The position numbers and the translations under genes are program-made. DNA of 64,000 nucleotides from Bacillus salipaludis (GTDB taxonomy: Bacteria > Bacillota > Bacilli > Bacillales_B > DSM-18226). Positions 49,150 to 58,757 of this stretch are shown one piece after another (the stretch's first letter is position 1; every line of letters begins with the position of its first letter). The stretch spans positions 186,001-250,000 of the forward strand of contig NZ_SMYO01000007.1 of NCBI RefSeq assembly GCF_004358205.1. Direction: 5' to 3'. The notes under the pieces are model-generated. The model worked only from the letters and a program-made list of their open reading frames with translations, was not told the origin of the DNA and made no database searches.

Positions 49150-51315
49150 ATGAAATTAATTATTGCCGAAAAACCGGACCAGGGCTCAACGCTTGCTTCA
49201 ATTTTTAAGCATAAAAAACAAAATGGCTTTATTGAAATATTTCCTAATGAAATTTTTAAAAATGGTGCCTACGTGACTTGGGCTATCGGTCATATATGCC
49301 AATTAGTTTCACCCGAAAAGTATCAACCGGGCTGGAAAAAATGGTCGCTGGAATCCCTGCCAATGATTCCTGAACACTTTGAATATGAAGTGACAAGAGA
49401 TAAAGCAAAGCAATTTGCAGTCATTAAAAAGTTAATCTCTGATCAGGCAGTTAATGAAATTATCCATGCCGGGGATGCTGGAAGGGAAGGGGAATTAATC
49501 ATCCGGAATATACTTCGGTTAACTAGATGTAAAAAACCGATGAAAAGACTGTGGATCTCTTCCTTGACTGCAAACGCAATAAGAGAGGGTTTTACCAAGC
49601 TTTTAGATGAAAATGATACCAGAAGCCTGTATTTTGAAGCCTATACCAGGGCATGCGCCGATTGGGTAGTAGGGATGAACGCATCCCGACTTTATAGTCT
49701 TCTCCTGCAGAAACAAGGCTTTTCAGATGTATTTTCGGTTGGAAGAGTCCAGACACCAACCTTAGCCCTAATAGTGAAAAGAGAACTGGAAATTGAGAAT
49801 TTTAAACCCGAACCGTTTTGGGAAGTAATCGCTCATTTTTTAATTAACGGAAAACGTTATAGCGGTAAATGGCAGAATGATGGAGAAACACGAGTAAAAA
49901 CAAAGGACTTAGCCGAAAAAGTAGCTGCATTTTGTAAGGGAAAACCAGCTGAAGTTGCTGAGGTGGTTTCTGAAAGAAAAGAATTTTACCCACCGCTTCT
50001 TTATAATTTATCAGCCCTGCAAGCGGAGGCAAATAAACGTTATAAATTCTCACCGAAAAAAACACTGGATGTCCTTCAAAAGCTTTATCAAAAAGGAAAT
50101 CTTTCCTATCCACGTTCCGATTCGCGCTATGTTACGAAAGAAGAGGCAAATATCTTCCCGGAAATATTGGGGAAATTAAGTCATATAAAAACATATCAAT
50201 CATTCTTCCCTCTGCCTAATCCTTCTCTAATTGATAACAAACGGTATGTGAATGAAAAAAAGGTAACCGATCACTATGCCATCATACCGACTGAACAAAT
50301 TCCCAATATTGAGAGACTGGATGCGGATGAACGAAAAATTTACGATCTGGTAGTAACAAGCTTAATTGCTGCTCATTATAACAAAGCAATTGCTGAATAT
50401 ACAACGGTAACGACATTAGTGGACGGGCGTGCTTCTTTTCAATCAAAAGGGAAAGTGCAAATCGAAGAGGGGTGGAAAAAGGTTTTACAGCCTCCAAAGG
50501 AACATGAGGATGAACCGTCACTTCCATTTTTAGAAAAAGGCGAGCAGGGCAAAACGGAAAAGATAAATGTAAAAGAAAGTCAAACACAGCCTCCAAAGCG
50601 CTATACTGAGGGCCAATTAATTACATTAATGAAGACGGCAGGTAAGCATATTGAGGATAAAGAGCTCGAAAAAGTTTTGACAAGAACGGAAGGACTTGGA
50701 ACAGAGGCAACAAGAGCAGGAATTATCACTATGTTAAAGGACCGTCTTTATATTCAAGTGACCAAAAACTTGGTTTACGCAACGGCGAAGGCAAAAATCT
50801 TAATTGAGGCGATTGGACAGCAAATTCTGGCCTCACCGGAAATGACGGCAAAATGGGAGCAGAAATTAAAAGAAATCTCTGAAGGATCCGCATCACCCAA
50901 GCATTTTATGGAGCAAACCAATAAAATGGTTGTACATCTTATCAATACAAGTGTTGACCAATCAACAAATTGGAGCTTTTCGGATGAGATGAGGGACAAT
51001 TTTTCACCGGGAAAGAAAAAAACAAAAACGGTGACTAAACTAGGATCATGTAAAAAATGTGATGGGTCTGTGATCGATAAAGGGAGCTTTTATGGCTGCA
51101 GTAATTTTCGTAAAAATCAATGTGATTTTACTATTTCAAAAAAAATTCTTGGGAAAAATATCACACAAAAAAATATTAAATTACTGCTTTCTGAGGGAAA
51201 AACGGACCTGATTGAAGGGTTTACAAAAAATGAAAAAACCTTTAATGCTCGGCTTTATTTAGATGACCAGGATAAAAAAGTGAAATTTTTATTTGATAAA
51301 GTTCCGCAAAGATAA
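49150..51315 (+). CDS. topB: DNA topoisomerase III
   Basis: 721 residues (B. subtilis TopB 727). Type IA topoisomerase: Toprim IIAEKPDQGSTLA and HAGDAGREGELI, active-site Tyr320 in LSYPRSDSRYV, and a single C-terminal zinc ribbon C-x2-C-x11-C-x6-C in the GSCKKCDGSVIDK... segment (about 635-665). It relaxes negative supercoils and decatenates at forks and recombination intermediates. ATG 49150 follows AAAGGGAGC. mntR follows after 81 bases. Confidence 0.94.
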   Translation: MKLIIAEKPDQGSTLASIFKHKKQNGFIEIFPNEIFKNGAYVTWAIGHICQLVSPEKYQPGWKKWSLESLPMIPEHFEYEVTRDKAKQFAVIKKLISDQAVNEIIHAGDAGREGELIIRNILRLTRCKKPMKRLWISSLTANAIREGFTKLLDENDTRSLYFEAYTRACADWVVGMNASRLYSLLLQKQGFSDVFSVGRVQTPTLALIVKRELEIENFKPEPFWEVIAHFLINGKRYSGKWQNDGETRVKTKDLAEKVAAFCKGKPAEVAEVVSERKEFYPPLLYNLSALQAEANKRYKFSPKKTLDVLQKLYQKGNLSYPRSDSRYVTKEEANIFPEILGKLSHIKTYQSFFPLPNPSLIDNKRYVNEKKVTDHYAIIPTEQIPNIERLDADERKIYDLVVTSLIAAHYNKAIAEYTTVTTLVDGRASFQSKGKVQIEEGWKKVLQPPKEHEDEPSLPFLEKGEQGKTEKINVKESQTQPPKRYTEGQLITLMKTAGKHIEDKELEKVLTRTEGLGTEATRAGIITMLKDRLYIQVTKNLVYATAKAKILIEAIGQQILASPEMTAKWEQKLKEISEGSASPKHFMEQTNKMVVHLINTSVDQSTNWSFSDEMRDNFSPGKKKTKTVTKLGSCKKCDGSVIDKGSFYGCSNFRKNQCDFTISKKILGKNITQKNIKLLLSEGKTDLIEGFTKNEKTFNARLYLDDQDKKVKFLFDKVPQR

Positions 51316-51396
51316 TCCCATAAAGTGACAAAGAACCTTGTCACTCAAATCTATCTATAGTACACTTTTAATGATGATTTATTTGGAGGGAACGGG

Positions 51397-51825
51397 ATGC
51401 CAACACCAAGTATGGAAGATTATATTGAACAAATTTATAAACTGATTGAAGAAAAAACATATGCTCGAGTCTCTGATATTGCGGAAGCGTTATCAGTACA
51501 TCCCTCCTCAGTAACAAAAATGGTTCAAAAGCTAGATAAAGATGGATATTTGGTTTATGAAAAGTATAGAGGTCTGACTTTAACTATAAAAGGACGGAAA
51601 ATAGGAAAACGGTTAGTTTTTCGTCATGCACTTCTTGAGCAGATGTTAAAAATTATCGGTGTTAAGGACGAAAATATTTATAATGATGTGGAAGGAATTG
51701 AACATCATTTAAGCTGGGATTCGATTGACCGGATTGGCGATCTTGTTCAGTTTTTTGAGGAAGACATTTCAAGAATCGATGCATTAAGAGACATTCAAAA
51801 GCAGAATGAAAACGAATTGGAATAG
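51397..51825 (+). CDS. mntR: Manganese transport regulator MntR
   Basis: 142 residues, DtxR/MntR family with N-terminal winged helix and C-terminal dimerisation domain. All MntR metal ligands are at their known positions: Asp8, Glu11, His77, Glu99, Glu102, His103. It represses manganese uptake genes when Mn(II) binds. ATG 51397 follows TTGGAGGGA. Confidence 0.96.
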   Translation: MPTPSMEDYIEQIYKLIEEKTYARVSDIAEALSVHPSSVTKMVQKLDKDGYLVYEKYRGLTLTIKGRKIGKRLVFRHALLEQMLKIIGVKDENIYNDVEGIEHHLSWDSIDRIGDLVQFFEEDISRIDALRDIQKQNENELE

Positions 51826-51839
51826 CCGTAATTGCAAAA

Positions 51840-51876
51840 GGGAAGCACCTGGTTCGAAAGCCAGGTGCTTTTTAAA
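51840..51876. terminator. Bidirectional terminator after mntR
   Basis: 10-bp stem AAGCACCTGG/CCAGGTGCTT with a TTCGAAAG loop and A/T flanks. It also covers the end of the DUF3892 gene. Confidence 0.9.
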
Positions 51877-52084
51877 ATAAATTTGGATACTGGTCAAAGG
51901 ATTGTTGTAGCCCAGAGGTTAAGGTTAAATTGCCTTCAGAATCCTCTTCTGTTTGTATTCCAGCTATTAAGCCATTTTCAGCCTCCATTAACGCTTTCCG
52001 GTAAGAAATGACCCTCCCTTCCGAAGTAACGAAGCTAATAATTTCGCCAAAATGATTCCGGTGAAGCCCGACAATCGTCTCCAT
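51872..52084 (-). CDS. DUF3892 small protein
   Basis: 70 residues, METIVGLHRNHFGEIISFVT, with the DUF3892 pattern GRVISYRKALMEAENGLIAG. AAAGGAGGAATAAG precedes ATG 52084; an upstream in-frame start overlaps that site. No signal or membrane segment. Function unknown. Confidence 0.8.
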   Translation of the reverse strand: METIVGLHRNHFGEIISFVTSEGRVISYRKALMEAENGLIAGIQTEEDSEGNLTLTSGLQQSFDQYPNLF

Positions 52085-52196
52085 TCTTATTCCTCCTTTT
52101 TCCATTATTCTTTCTAAATGGTAGGGATAATAATCAAGAAGGGAATTTTTAATTTGAAACGAATTATAAATATAAATTCATTTTTGGAGGTTTAAT

Positions 52197-52874
52197 GTGG
52201 AAATGCAATGGGTTGATGAAGCTGAAAAACAATGGGATAATCGGGCAGATAGCTGGCATTCCAGCAGCAGAGGGATGTGGGAAACGGGAAGCAGGAAGGA
52301 CATCATCCCTTTTTTGAAAAAATATCTGCCTGATGAGTCTGCGATTTGTGACTTAGGCTGCGGGGATGGCTATGCTTCCGTTAAGCTTGCTAGAATGGGT
52401 CATCACGTAACAGGAATCGATTTATCAGAGCAAATGCTTGAAAAGGCATCAGTGCTGGCAGTGGGAAGTTCCGTTCAATTTATCAAGGCAGATATTTCAG
52501 AGGTTCCTCTGGAGCCAAATTCTCTCGATGCCGTTATGGCCATTAATTCTTTAGAATGGACAGAAAGTCCCTTAAAGGTTCTCTTCGAAATAAAACGGAT
52601 CGTAAAAAAAGACGGCTTGGCTTGTATAGCCATTTTAGGACCGACCGCTATGCCGCGAATCAATAGCTTTCGAAGACTTTATGGAGAAAAGGTCATTTGT
52701 AATACGATGATGCCATGGGAATTCGAAAAGCTTGCAGAGGAAAATGGCTTTAAAAAAATAGCCGAAATGGGAGTGTACAAGCGTGAGGCAGAAAAACTGC
52801 CTGTTGAAAATCTACCACTCGAATTGCGGCAGTCCTTGTCCTTTATGTGGGTATTTATGTTCAAGATAAAATAA
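52197..52874 (+). CDS. Class I SAM-dependent methyltransferase
   Basis: 225 residues. SAM-binding loop CDLGCGDGYASVKLARMG (motif I, about 52-69), GIDLSEQMLEKAS (motif II), and the acceptor motif NSLEWTESPLK. UbiE/MenG-type small-molecule methyltransferase; substrate unknown. Start GTG 52197 follows TTTTTGGAGG by 6 bases; ATG 52203 is in frame but 12 bases away. Convergent with metA through a strong terminator. Confidence 0.83.
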   Translation: MEMQWVDEAEKQWDNRADSWHSSSRGMWETGSRKDIIPFLKKYLPDESAICDLGCGDGYASVKLARMGHHVTGIDLSEQMLEKASVLAVGSSVQFIKADISEVPLEPNSLDAVMAINSLEWTESPLKVLFEIKRIVKKDGLACIAILGPTAMPRINSFRRLYGEKVICNTMMPWEFEKLAEENGFKKIAEMGVYKREAEKLPVENLPLELRQSLSFMWVFMFKIK

Positions 52875-52877
52875 AAC

Positions 52878-52912
52878 GAAAGCATCGGTTCACTCCGAAC
52901 CGATGCTTTGTT
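52878..52912. terminator. Bidirectional terminator, methyltransferase/metA
   Basis: 13-bp stem AAAGCATCGGTTC/GAACCGATGCTTT with a five-base loop. Confidence 0.9.
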
Positions 52913-53820
52913 TAATCCCATAAAAATGGTGTTTCTTGATAGACGTAATAATTCAGCCAGTTTGAAAAGAATAAATGTCCATGTGAGCGCCAGCGGTTTA
53001 CCGGTGGGTTGCTTGGGTCATTATTTGGAAAATAATTTTCTGGGATATGGATATCCAGCCCTTTGTTAACATCTCTCGTATATTCTTCTGCCAATGATTC
53101 AGATTCATATTCTAAGTGACCTGTGATCATTACATGCTTTCTGTCGCGGGAGGATATTAATAATGGCCCCGCTTTTTCTGATGCGGCCAACAGCTTTAAT
53201 TCAGGATGTTCTTTTATCTCTTCGATGGATACATCTGTATACCGAGAATGCGGTGCGTAGAAAACATCATCAAATCCGCGCAATAAGATATCATTCGCAT
53301 CAAAAACCTGGTGTGAATAGATACCAGAACATTTACGCGGCAGCTCAAATTTACCAATATTAAAGTGGTAGTAAAGCGCAGCTTGGGCTCCCCAGCAAAT
53401 ATGTAACGTCGACGTCACATTGGTTTTTGACCAGTCCATTATCTCTGTTAACTCCTGCCAATACTTTACTTGTTCGAACTCTAAAAGTTCGACTGGAGCA
53501 CCGGTAATAATCATCCCATCAAACTTCTGCGGCTTAACTTCGGGAAAAGTGGTATAGAATTGTTCAAGATGCTGTCTACTTGTATGGGTAGATTCATAGG
53601 AACGTGTTTTTAAAAATTTCACATTCACCTGAAGCGGTGAATTTCCTAATAATCTTAATAGCTGTGTTTCTGCCCTTTCCTTTATGGGCATTAAATTTAA
53701 AATTAAAATATTTAACGGACGAATGTCCTGGCTGATCGCACGTTCATCATCCATGATAAAAATATTTTCTTGTTCGAGTACTTCCCGTGCGGGTAAAAGC
53801 CTTGGAATATTAATAGGCAA
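52912..53820 (-). CDS. metA: Homoserine O-acyltransferase MetA (MetAA)
   Basis: 302 residues, family length. [35 protein letters not shown], catalytic Cys142 in [13 protein letters not shown], and the catalytic pair in ITGHLEYES near residue 235. It acylates homoserine (acetyl-CoA in Bacillus members) as the first committed step of methionine synthesis. ATG 53820 follows AAGGAG-like TCTCCTT complement upstream. No SAM (S-box) riboswitch is visible in the roughly 150-base leader, unlike many met genes in Bacillus. Confidence 0.95.
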   Translation of the reverse strand: MPINIPRLLPAREVLEQENIFIMDDERAISQDIRPLNILILNLMPIKERAETQLLRLLGNSPLQVNVKFLKTRSYESTHTSRQHLEQFYTTFPEVKPQKFDGMIITGAPVELLEFEQVKYWQELTEIMDWSKTNVTSTLHICWGAQAALYYHFNIGKFELPRKCSGIYSHQVFDANDILLRGFDDVFYAPHSRYTDVSIEEIKEHPELKLLAASEKAGPLLISSRDRKHVMITGHLEYESESLAEEYTRDVNKGLDIHIPENYFPNNDPSNPPVNRWRSHGHLFFSNWLNYYVYQETPFLWD

Positions 53821-53975
53821 GTGACCATCTCCTTCTTCTGTTAAACAAAATCATGTCTTAATTAAATATAAATTTTTAATATTTGGTCAATAACATTATA
53901 AACATTATCTCTCTTACAGAAAAGAAAATAATTTTAGATACAATAACAGTAATAAATTAAAAGAGGGTGAAATCT

Positions 53976-54497
53976 ATGTTTGATCCAACTGCTTTCGATA
54001 ACATGAAAGTTGTCATTGAGGGTGCTATATATGACTTAGACCTGGGCGGCGAAATCGTGATTACCGATCGCAACGATATCATTAATATGGCAAAAATGTC
54101 ACGGAATTTTGATGTTTCTTTTAAAATGGCTGAATCTTCTGGGAAGAGTCCTTCGGTTAAAATTGAACTAGAATCTAGTATGGTAAATTTAGCAGCAGAA
54201 CTAATTCCAGTAGTCGGGTCAGAAAAAATGGCGGGCTGTTCCCTGAAACTTGAATTCTGTTACGAGAGTCCCAATGTAGATCATAATGAAATTGAGAAAC
54301 TATTTTCAGATATATGGGGACCTTCGAGAAAAATTACGCAATGGGTACAAATGAATCCAATTCACAAGGAAATAGAAGGGCTGCATACCGTTACGGTTGA
54401 ATTTGATCGGATGGTACGGGAAGAACAATTAGATGATTTAGTTGAGATGATTGAATATATCATTTCATCGTTAAAGAGGCTTGAAATGCTAATTTAA
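53976..54497 (+). CDS. Conserved hypothetical protein
   Basis: 173 residues, MFDPTAFDNMKVVIEGAIYD, mixed alpha/beta and acidic, with a C-terminal amphipathic helix DDLVEMIEYIISSLKRLEML. No cysteine pair, no membrane segment, no recognised family. ATG 53976 follows AGAGGGTG. It lies 14 bases before bsaA and is probably co-transcribed with it. Confidence 0.7.
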   Translation: MFDPTAFDNMKVVIEGAIYDLDLGGEIVITDRNDIINMAKMSRNFDVSFKMAESSGKSPSVKIELESSMVNLAAELIPVVGSEKMAGCSLKLEFCYESPNVDHNEIEKLFSDIWGPSRKITQWVQMNPIHKEIEGLHTVTVEFDRMVREEQLDDLVEMIEYIISSLKRLEMLI

Positions 54498-54511
54498 AAG
54501 GGGGAAATAAA

Positions 54512-54988
54512 ATGGCAATTTATGAATTTAATGCTAAAACTATTGATGGTGCTGACGTTTCACTTGAACAATTTAAAGGGAAAGTATTATTGGTTGTCAA
54601 TACGGCAAGTAGGTGTGGATTTACCCCGCAATTTAATGAGCTTCAGCAAATCTATGAAAAGTATAAGGACAAGGGATTTGCCGTATTAGGTTTTCCCTGC
54701 AATCAATTTATGAACCAGGAACCTGCCAATGAAGAGGAAATCAAATCATTTTGTGAATTAAATTATGGTGTTACTTTTCCGATGTTTGCAAAAGTGGATG
54801 TAAATGGCAGTCAGGCACATCCGTTATTCAATTATTTAGCTTCACAAGCTCCCGGGGTCATGGGGTCTAAAGCAATAAAATGGAACTTTACCAAATTTTT
54901 AGTGGATCAAACTGGGAATGTCCATAAACGTTATGCTCCTAGTACAAAACCGATTGAGATTGTTAAAGATATTGAGGGTCTGTTATAG
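54512..54988 (+). CDS. bsaA: Glutathione peroxidase-like thiol peroxidase
   Basis: 158 residues, thioredoxin fold. Active site NTASRCGFTPQ with peroxidatic Cys (about 36) instead of selenocysteine, GFPCNQFMNQE with the second Cys, and the conserved WNFTKFLVD tetrad residues. Reduces hydroperoxides, normally with thioredoxin in bacteria. ATG 54512 follows AAAAGGGGG. Confidence 0.93.
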   Translation: MAIYEFNAKTIDGADVSLEQFKGKVLLVVNTASRCGFTPQFNELQQIYEKYKDKGFAVLGFPCNQFMNQEPANEEEIKSFCELNYGVTFPMFAKVDVNGSQAHPLFNYLASQAPGVMGSKAIKWNFTKFLVDQTGNVHKRYAPSTKPIEIVKDIEGLL

Positions 54989-55093
54989 GTTATTTTGAAA
55001 ATTTTAAATATTTACAATACTAATATGAGAGGTTACCATTAAAGTAATGATATTCCTAAAGCTATAGAGTATTGGGATAAGGAGTGATCATTT

Positions 55094-55942
55094 TTGTTCA
55101 AAACGGCTTGGGTAACCGACAGCACAGCATTTTTAGATGATGAACTAAAAAAACATCCGGATTTATATACGGTTCCGCTTTCGATTGTTCTTGATGGCGA
55201 GGAATATTTAGATGGCATAGATTTAACGGCGGGACAGCTTTTTGAAAAATTAAAAACATTAAAGACACCGCCAAAAACTTCGCAGCCCTCTGTGGGAGCC
55301 TTTAAAACGATGTATGAGCGATTAGAGAAAGAGTATGATCAGGTCATTACGGTACTCATCTCCGGAAAATTAAGCGGCACAGTTTCTTCAAGCGTTCAAG
55401 CGAGTAATCTAGTGGCAATTCCTGTCACGACGATTGATTCAAAAATTCTAACCTATCCACTAGCTGCCTTGATTAAAAAGGGGATGGGATGGCTCTCGGA
55501 AGGAAAAACCTTAGACTATGTCGTGAACAGGCTGGAAACGATTAGGGAAACAAATGAAGCCTATGTCTTGGTCGGCAGCCTAGAGCAGCTCCACCGCGGC
55601 GGCAGGATGACAGGACTGCAATTTTTCCTTGGCAGTATGTTGAATGTGAAACCTATTATTTCAATTGAGGACGGTGCTTTAACCGTTAGGGAAAAGGTCC
55701 GAAGCGAGAAAAAAGCAAAAGACAGGATTGTCGACTATTTGCGGCACTCCTATGAAAAATATCAGATGAAGGAAGTTTATATTTTGTATGGATTGCATGA
55801 GGATCAGGCAGAAGAATGGAAGAAGGAGTTAAGCAGACAATTCCCGGAACTTACGATTCTCCTCTGCCCACTGGGAGCAGTAATCGGCGTTCACGCGGGC
55901 GAGAACACCCTAGGAATTAGCTGGTTTAACGGAATGGAATAG
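55094..55942 (+). CDS. DegV family fatty-acid-binding protein
   Basis: 282 residues: AWVTDSTAFLDDEL at the N terminus, TSQPSVGAF with the conserved Thr/Ser, VLISGKLSGT, and a C-terminal VHAGENTLGISW. DegV/FakB-type proteins present fatty acids to the FakA kinase; no fakA is in the window. TTG 55094 follows AAGGAGTGAT. Confidence 0.9.
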   Translation: MFKTAWVTDSTAFLDDELKKHPDLYTVPLSIVLDGEEYLDGIDLTAGQLFEKLKTLKTPPKTSQPSVGAFKTMYERLEKEYDQVITVLISGKLSGTVSSSVQASNLVAIPVTTIDSKILTYPLAALIKKGMGWLSEGKTLDYVVNRLETIRETNEAYVLVGSLEQLHRGGRMTGLQFFLGSMLNVKPIISIEDGALTVREKVRSEKKAKDRIVDYLRHSYEKYQMKEVYILYGLHEDQAEEWKKELSRQFPELTILLCPLGAVIGVHAGENTLGISWFNGME

Positions 55943-55949
55943 TTGGTTG

Positions 55950-55980
55950 AATCCGCAGACTCCCTGCGGATTTTATTTTT
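55950..55980 (+). terminator. Terminator after degV
   Basis: 9-bp stem AATCCGCAG/CTGCGGATT with an ACTCC loop and T-rich tail. Confidence 0.88.
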
Positions 55981-56064
55981 TGAATTAGGAAGGTTTCATC
56001 CAAAGTTTTTCAACAATCCTTCTTTTTCATGATAGAATAGCAAGGATGAGGGTAGGTGTTTTAT

Positions 56065-56712
56065 TTGAAAAAACAAATCATTGAACAAGCAGAAATGTTT
56101 GTCCAAAGTGAATTAGGTGAAGATGCGACAGGTCATGATTGGTTCCATGTCGACCGTGTCCGCCGTAATGCATTATATATAAACGAACAAGAAAAATCAG
56201 GAGATCCGTTCATTATTGAAATGGCAGCGCTCCTTCATGATATACCGGATGAAAAACTAAATGAAACCACAGAAACAGGCGAAGCAAAGCTGGATGAATT
56301 TTTAAAAACAATTGAATTATCAAAAGACGAAATACAGCAAATTAAAAAAATCATCGCTTCCATTTCTTTCAAGGGTGGAAGAAAGGTAAAGCTTGATTCA
56401 ATCGAGGCAAAAATTGTCCAAGATGCGGACCGACTAGATGCAATCGGCGCCATCGGGATTGCCCGTGTCTTTGCCTATGGGGGAAAAAAGGGTCAGCAGA
56501 TTTATGACCCATCCTACCAGATAAGAGAAGAAATGACGATAGAGGAATACCGAAAAGGGAAATCAACCAGCATTCATCATTTCTATGAAAAACTACTAAA
56601 ATTAAAAGACTTGTTAAATACAGAAACGGCAAAAAAAATGGCTGAAGGCCGTCATCAAATGATGGAGATATTTTTAGAACAATTTTATCAAGAATGGAAT
56701 GGTCAATCATGA
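56065..56712 (+). CDS. ypgQ: HD-domain hydrolase (YpgQ)
   Basis: 215 residues. HD residues: GHDWFHVDRV, LLHDIPDEK and the paired D in QDADRLDAIGAIGIARVF. YpgQ of B. subtilis is an HD-type (d)NTP pyrophosphohydrolase. TTG 56065 is preferred because AGGTG ends 7 bases upstream; a GTG earlier overlaps it. The stop overlaps the ABC-F start by four bases, so the two are coupled. Confidence 0.86.
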   Translation: MKKQIIEQAEMFVQSELGEDATGHDWFHVDRVRRNALYINEQEKSGDPFIIEMAALLHDIPDEKLNETTETGEAKLDEFLKTIELSKDEIQQIKKIIASISFKGGRKVKLDSIEAKIVQDADRLDAIGAIGIARVFAYGGKKGQQIYDPSYQIREEMTIEEYRKGKSTSIHHFYEKLLKLKDLLNTETAKKMAEGRHQMMEIFLEQFYQEWNGQS

Positions 56713-58598
56713 AAATGCTCACAGTGGAAAACGTCACGAAGACCTATGGGGAGAAACAACTTTTTAACGATATCTCTTTTACAATCGGTGAAAAAGAGCG
56801 TGTCGGCCTAATCGGGGTAAATGGAACGGGAAAATCGTCCTTATTAAAAATCGTCGCAGGCTTGGATCAGCCGGACGAGGGGAAGAGTATTGCCGGTAAG
56901 GATTATACTATTGCCTTTTTGGCTCAGCAGCCCGATTTTGATGCAGACCGGACGGTACTTGAGCAGGTCTATCATGGAGAAGCTCCGATCTTAAAATTAA
57001 TGCGTGATTATGAAAAAACGCTTCAAAGGCTCAACTCCTCTCCTAATGACTCCAAAATTCAGGACGAGCTATTTCACTTACAAAAACAAATGGATGCTCT
57101 GAATGCTTGGGATGCGAGTACGAATGCGAAATCCATTTTAACGAAATTAGGGATTGAGGATTTTGGAAAGAAGATAGGTGAGCTTTCCGGGGGACAGAAA
57201 AAACGTGTAGCAATGGCGCAGGTTTTAATCGCTGAGCCTGATTTACTTATTTTAGACGAACCGACCAACCATCTTGATTTTGATACTGTCAAATGGCTCG
57301 AGGATTATTTGAGCAGATATAGCGGTTCAATTTTACTCGTCACCCATGATCGTTATTTTTTAGACCGTGTTGCAAATCGAATGTTTGAATTAGATGGCGG
57401 AAATCTCTACAGCTATAAAGGAAATTATGCGGCCTTTTTGGAATCCAAAGCTATCCGAGAAGAAAATGAGGCAGCAACATTTGAAAAAAGAAAAAATCTT
57501 TTCAGACGGGAACTTGAATGGATCAGAAGAGGTGCAAAGGCGAGAACAACAAAGCAAAAGGCGCGGATTCAGCGCTTTGAGGAGCTGGACGATAAGCTTG
57601 CAGGCGGGAAACCCTCTGGGGAGAAGCTTGATATTTCTTTAAATGGGAGCCGGCTGGGGAAGCAGGTATTTGAATTAAAGGATGCTTCTAAACGATACGG
57701 GGCGAAAACAATCCTTAACCATTTTGACCTATTGGTGAAGCCTGGAGACAGATTCGGGATTATTGGACGAAACGGAACAGGAAAGTCAACTTTGCTCAAT
57801 ATACTTGCTAAGCGAATTCCACTTGATGAAGGGGAATTCCTGATGGGGCAAACGGTAAAAATCGCTTACTACACACAGGAAAGCGAAGACATGGATGAAA
57901 ACATGCGGATGATTGAATACATTAAGGAAACGGCGCAAATTGTCGAGACTTCCGATGGAAAAACAATTTCGGCAGCGCAAATGCTTGAGCGTTTTCTATT
58001 TCCGCCGTTTAGTCACGGGACACCCATTCGAAAGCTTTCCGGGGGCGAGAAACGCCGTCTATATCTATTAAAAATATTAATGACAGCACCTAATGTTCTA
58101 CTTTTGGACGAGCCGACAAATGATCTTGATACACAAACATTAACCGTTCTTGAAGATTATTTAGAGGAGTTTCCTGGGGTCGTTATCACTGTATCACATG
58201 ACCGTTATTTCTTAGATAAGGTCGTCGACCAGCTGCTAGTTTTACAAGGGGATGGTGCAATTGATTCATTTTTTGGCAATTACACAGAATATCTTGAAAA
58301 AGAATCGATAGTTGAAGTGCAAAAAACGACTGGCGCCACCGCCCAATCAGCAAAATCTCCGGAAAAGGAAAAAAAGAAAAAAATGACTTACATGGAGAAA
58401 AAAGAGTGGGAAGAGATTGATGACGTGATTGCTAAAACAGAGGAGAAACTGGAAGAGACTTCAGCGGAACTTGCAAAGGTTGGCAGTGATTTTACAAAAG
58501 CACAGGATTTGATGAAACAAGAAGCAGAATTAAATGAGAAGCTTGAGCAGTTAATTGAACGTTGGACCTACCTCGCGGAGCTAGCAGAAGGACAATAA
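56709..58598 (+). CDS. ABC-F ATPase (Uup/YfmR-like)
   Basis: About 630 residues, two ABC cassettes without membrane segments: Walker A GVNGTGKSS and GRNGTGKST, ABC signatures LSGGQKKRV and LSGGEKRR, Walker B LLILDEPTNHLD and VLLLDEPTNDLD. A P-site linker lies between (about 250-310), and a C-terminal coiled coil (about 560-630) is present. Length and C-terminal arm match Uup/YfmR ribosome-acting ABC-F proteins. ATG 56709 overlaps the ypgQ stop (ATGA); ATG 56715 is possible. Confidence 0.9.
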   Translation: MKMLTVENVTKTYGEKQLFNDISFTIGEKERVGLIGVNGTGKSSLLKIVAGLDQPDEGKSIAGKDYTIAFLAQQPDFDADRTVLEQVYHGEAPILKLMRDYEKTLQRLNSSPNDSKIQDELFHLQKQMDALNAWDASTNAKSILTKLGIEDFGKKIGELSGGQKKRVAMAQVLIAEPDLLILDEPTNHLDFDTVKWLEDYLSRYSGSILLVTHDRYFLDRVANRMFELDGGNLYSYKGNYAAFLESKAIREENEAATFEKRKNLFRRELEWIRRGAKARTTKQKARIQRFEELDDKLAGGKPSGEKLDISLNGSRLGKQVFELKDASKRYGAKTILNHFDLLVKPGDRFGIIGRNGTGKSTLLNILAKRIPLDEGEFLMGQTVKIAYYTQESEDMDENMRMIEYIKETAQIVETSDGKTISAAQMLERFLFPPFSHGTPIRKLSGGEKRRLYLLKILMTAPNVLLLDEPTNDLDTQTLTVLEDYLEEFPGVVITVSHDRYFLDKVVDQLLVLQGDGAIDSFFGNYTEYLEKESIVEVQKTTGATAQSAKSPEKEKKKKMTYMEKKEWEEIDDVIAKTEEKLEETSAELAKVGSDFTKAQDLMKQEAELNEKLEQLIERWTYLAELAEGQ

Positions 58599-58613
58599 TA
58601 GCTTTTGTACAAT

Positions 58614-58653
58614 AAAAAAGTTGACGCAGATTCAATATCTGGGTCAACTTTTT
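58614..58653 (+). terminator. Terminator after ABC-F gene
   Basis: Long stem AAAAAGTTGACGCAGAT/ATCTGGGTCAACTTTTT with one mismatch and a T run. Confidence 0.9.
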
Positions 58654-58757
58654 TTGATTCGCAGATAAAATGGGTAGAACCGCTGATAAGGCCTGAAAAA
58701 CCGCTGATAAAAAAAGTTTGAGTGTAACTTTACACCGAAAACCTGGACTTATTTTGC

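Noticed and set aside
53821..53975. SAM riboswitch for metA
   Set aside because: The leader is short and AT-rich and lacks the multi-stem S-box sequence blocks.
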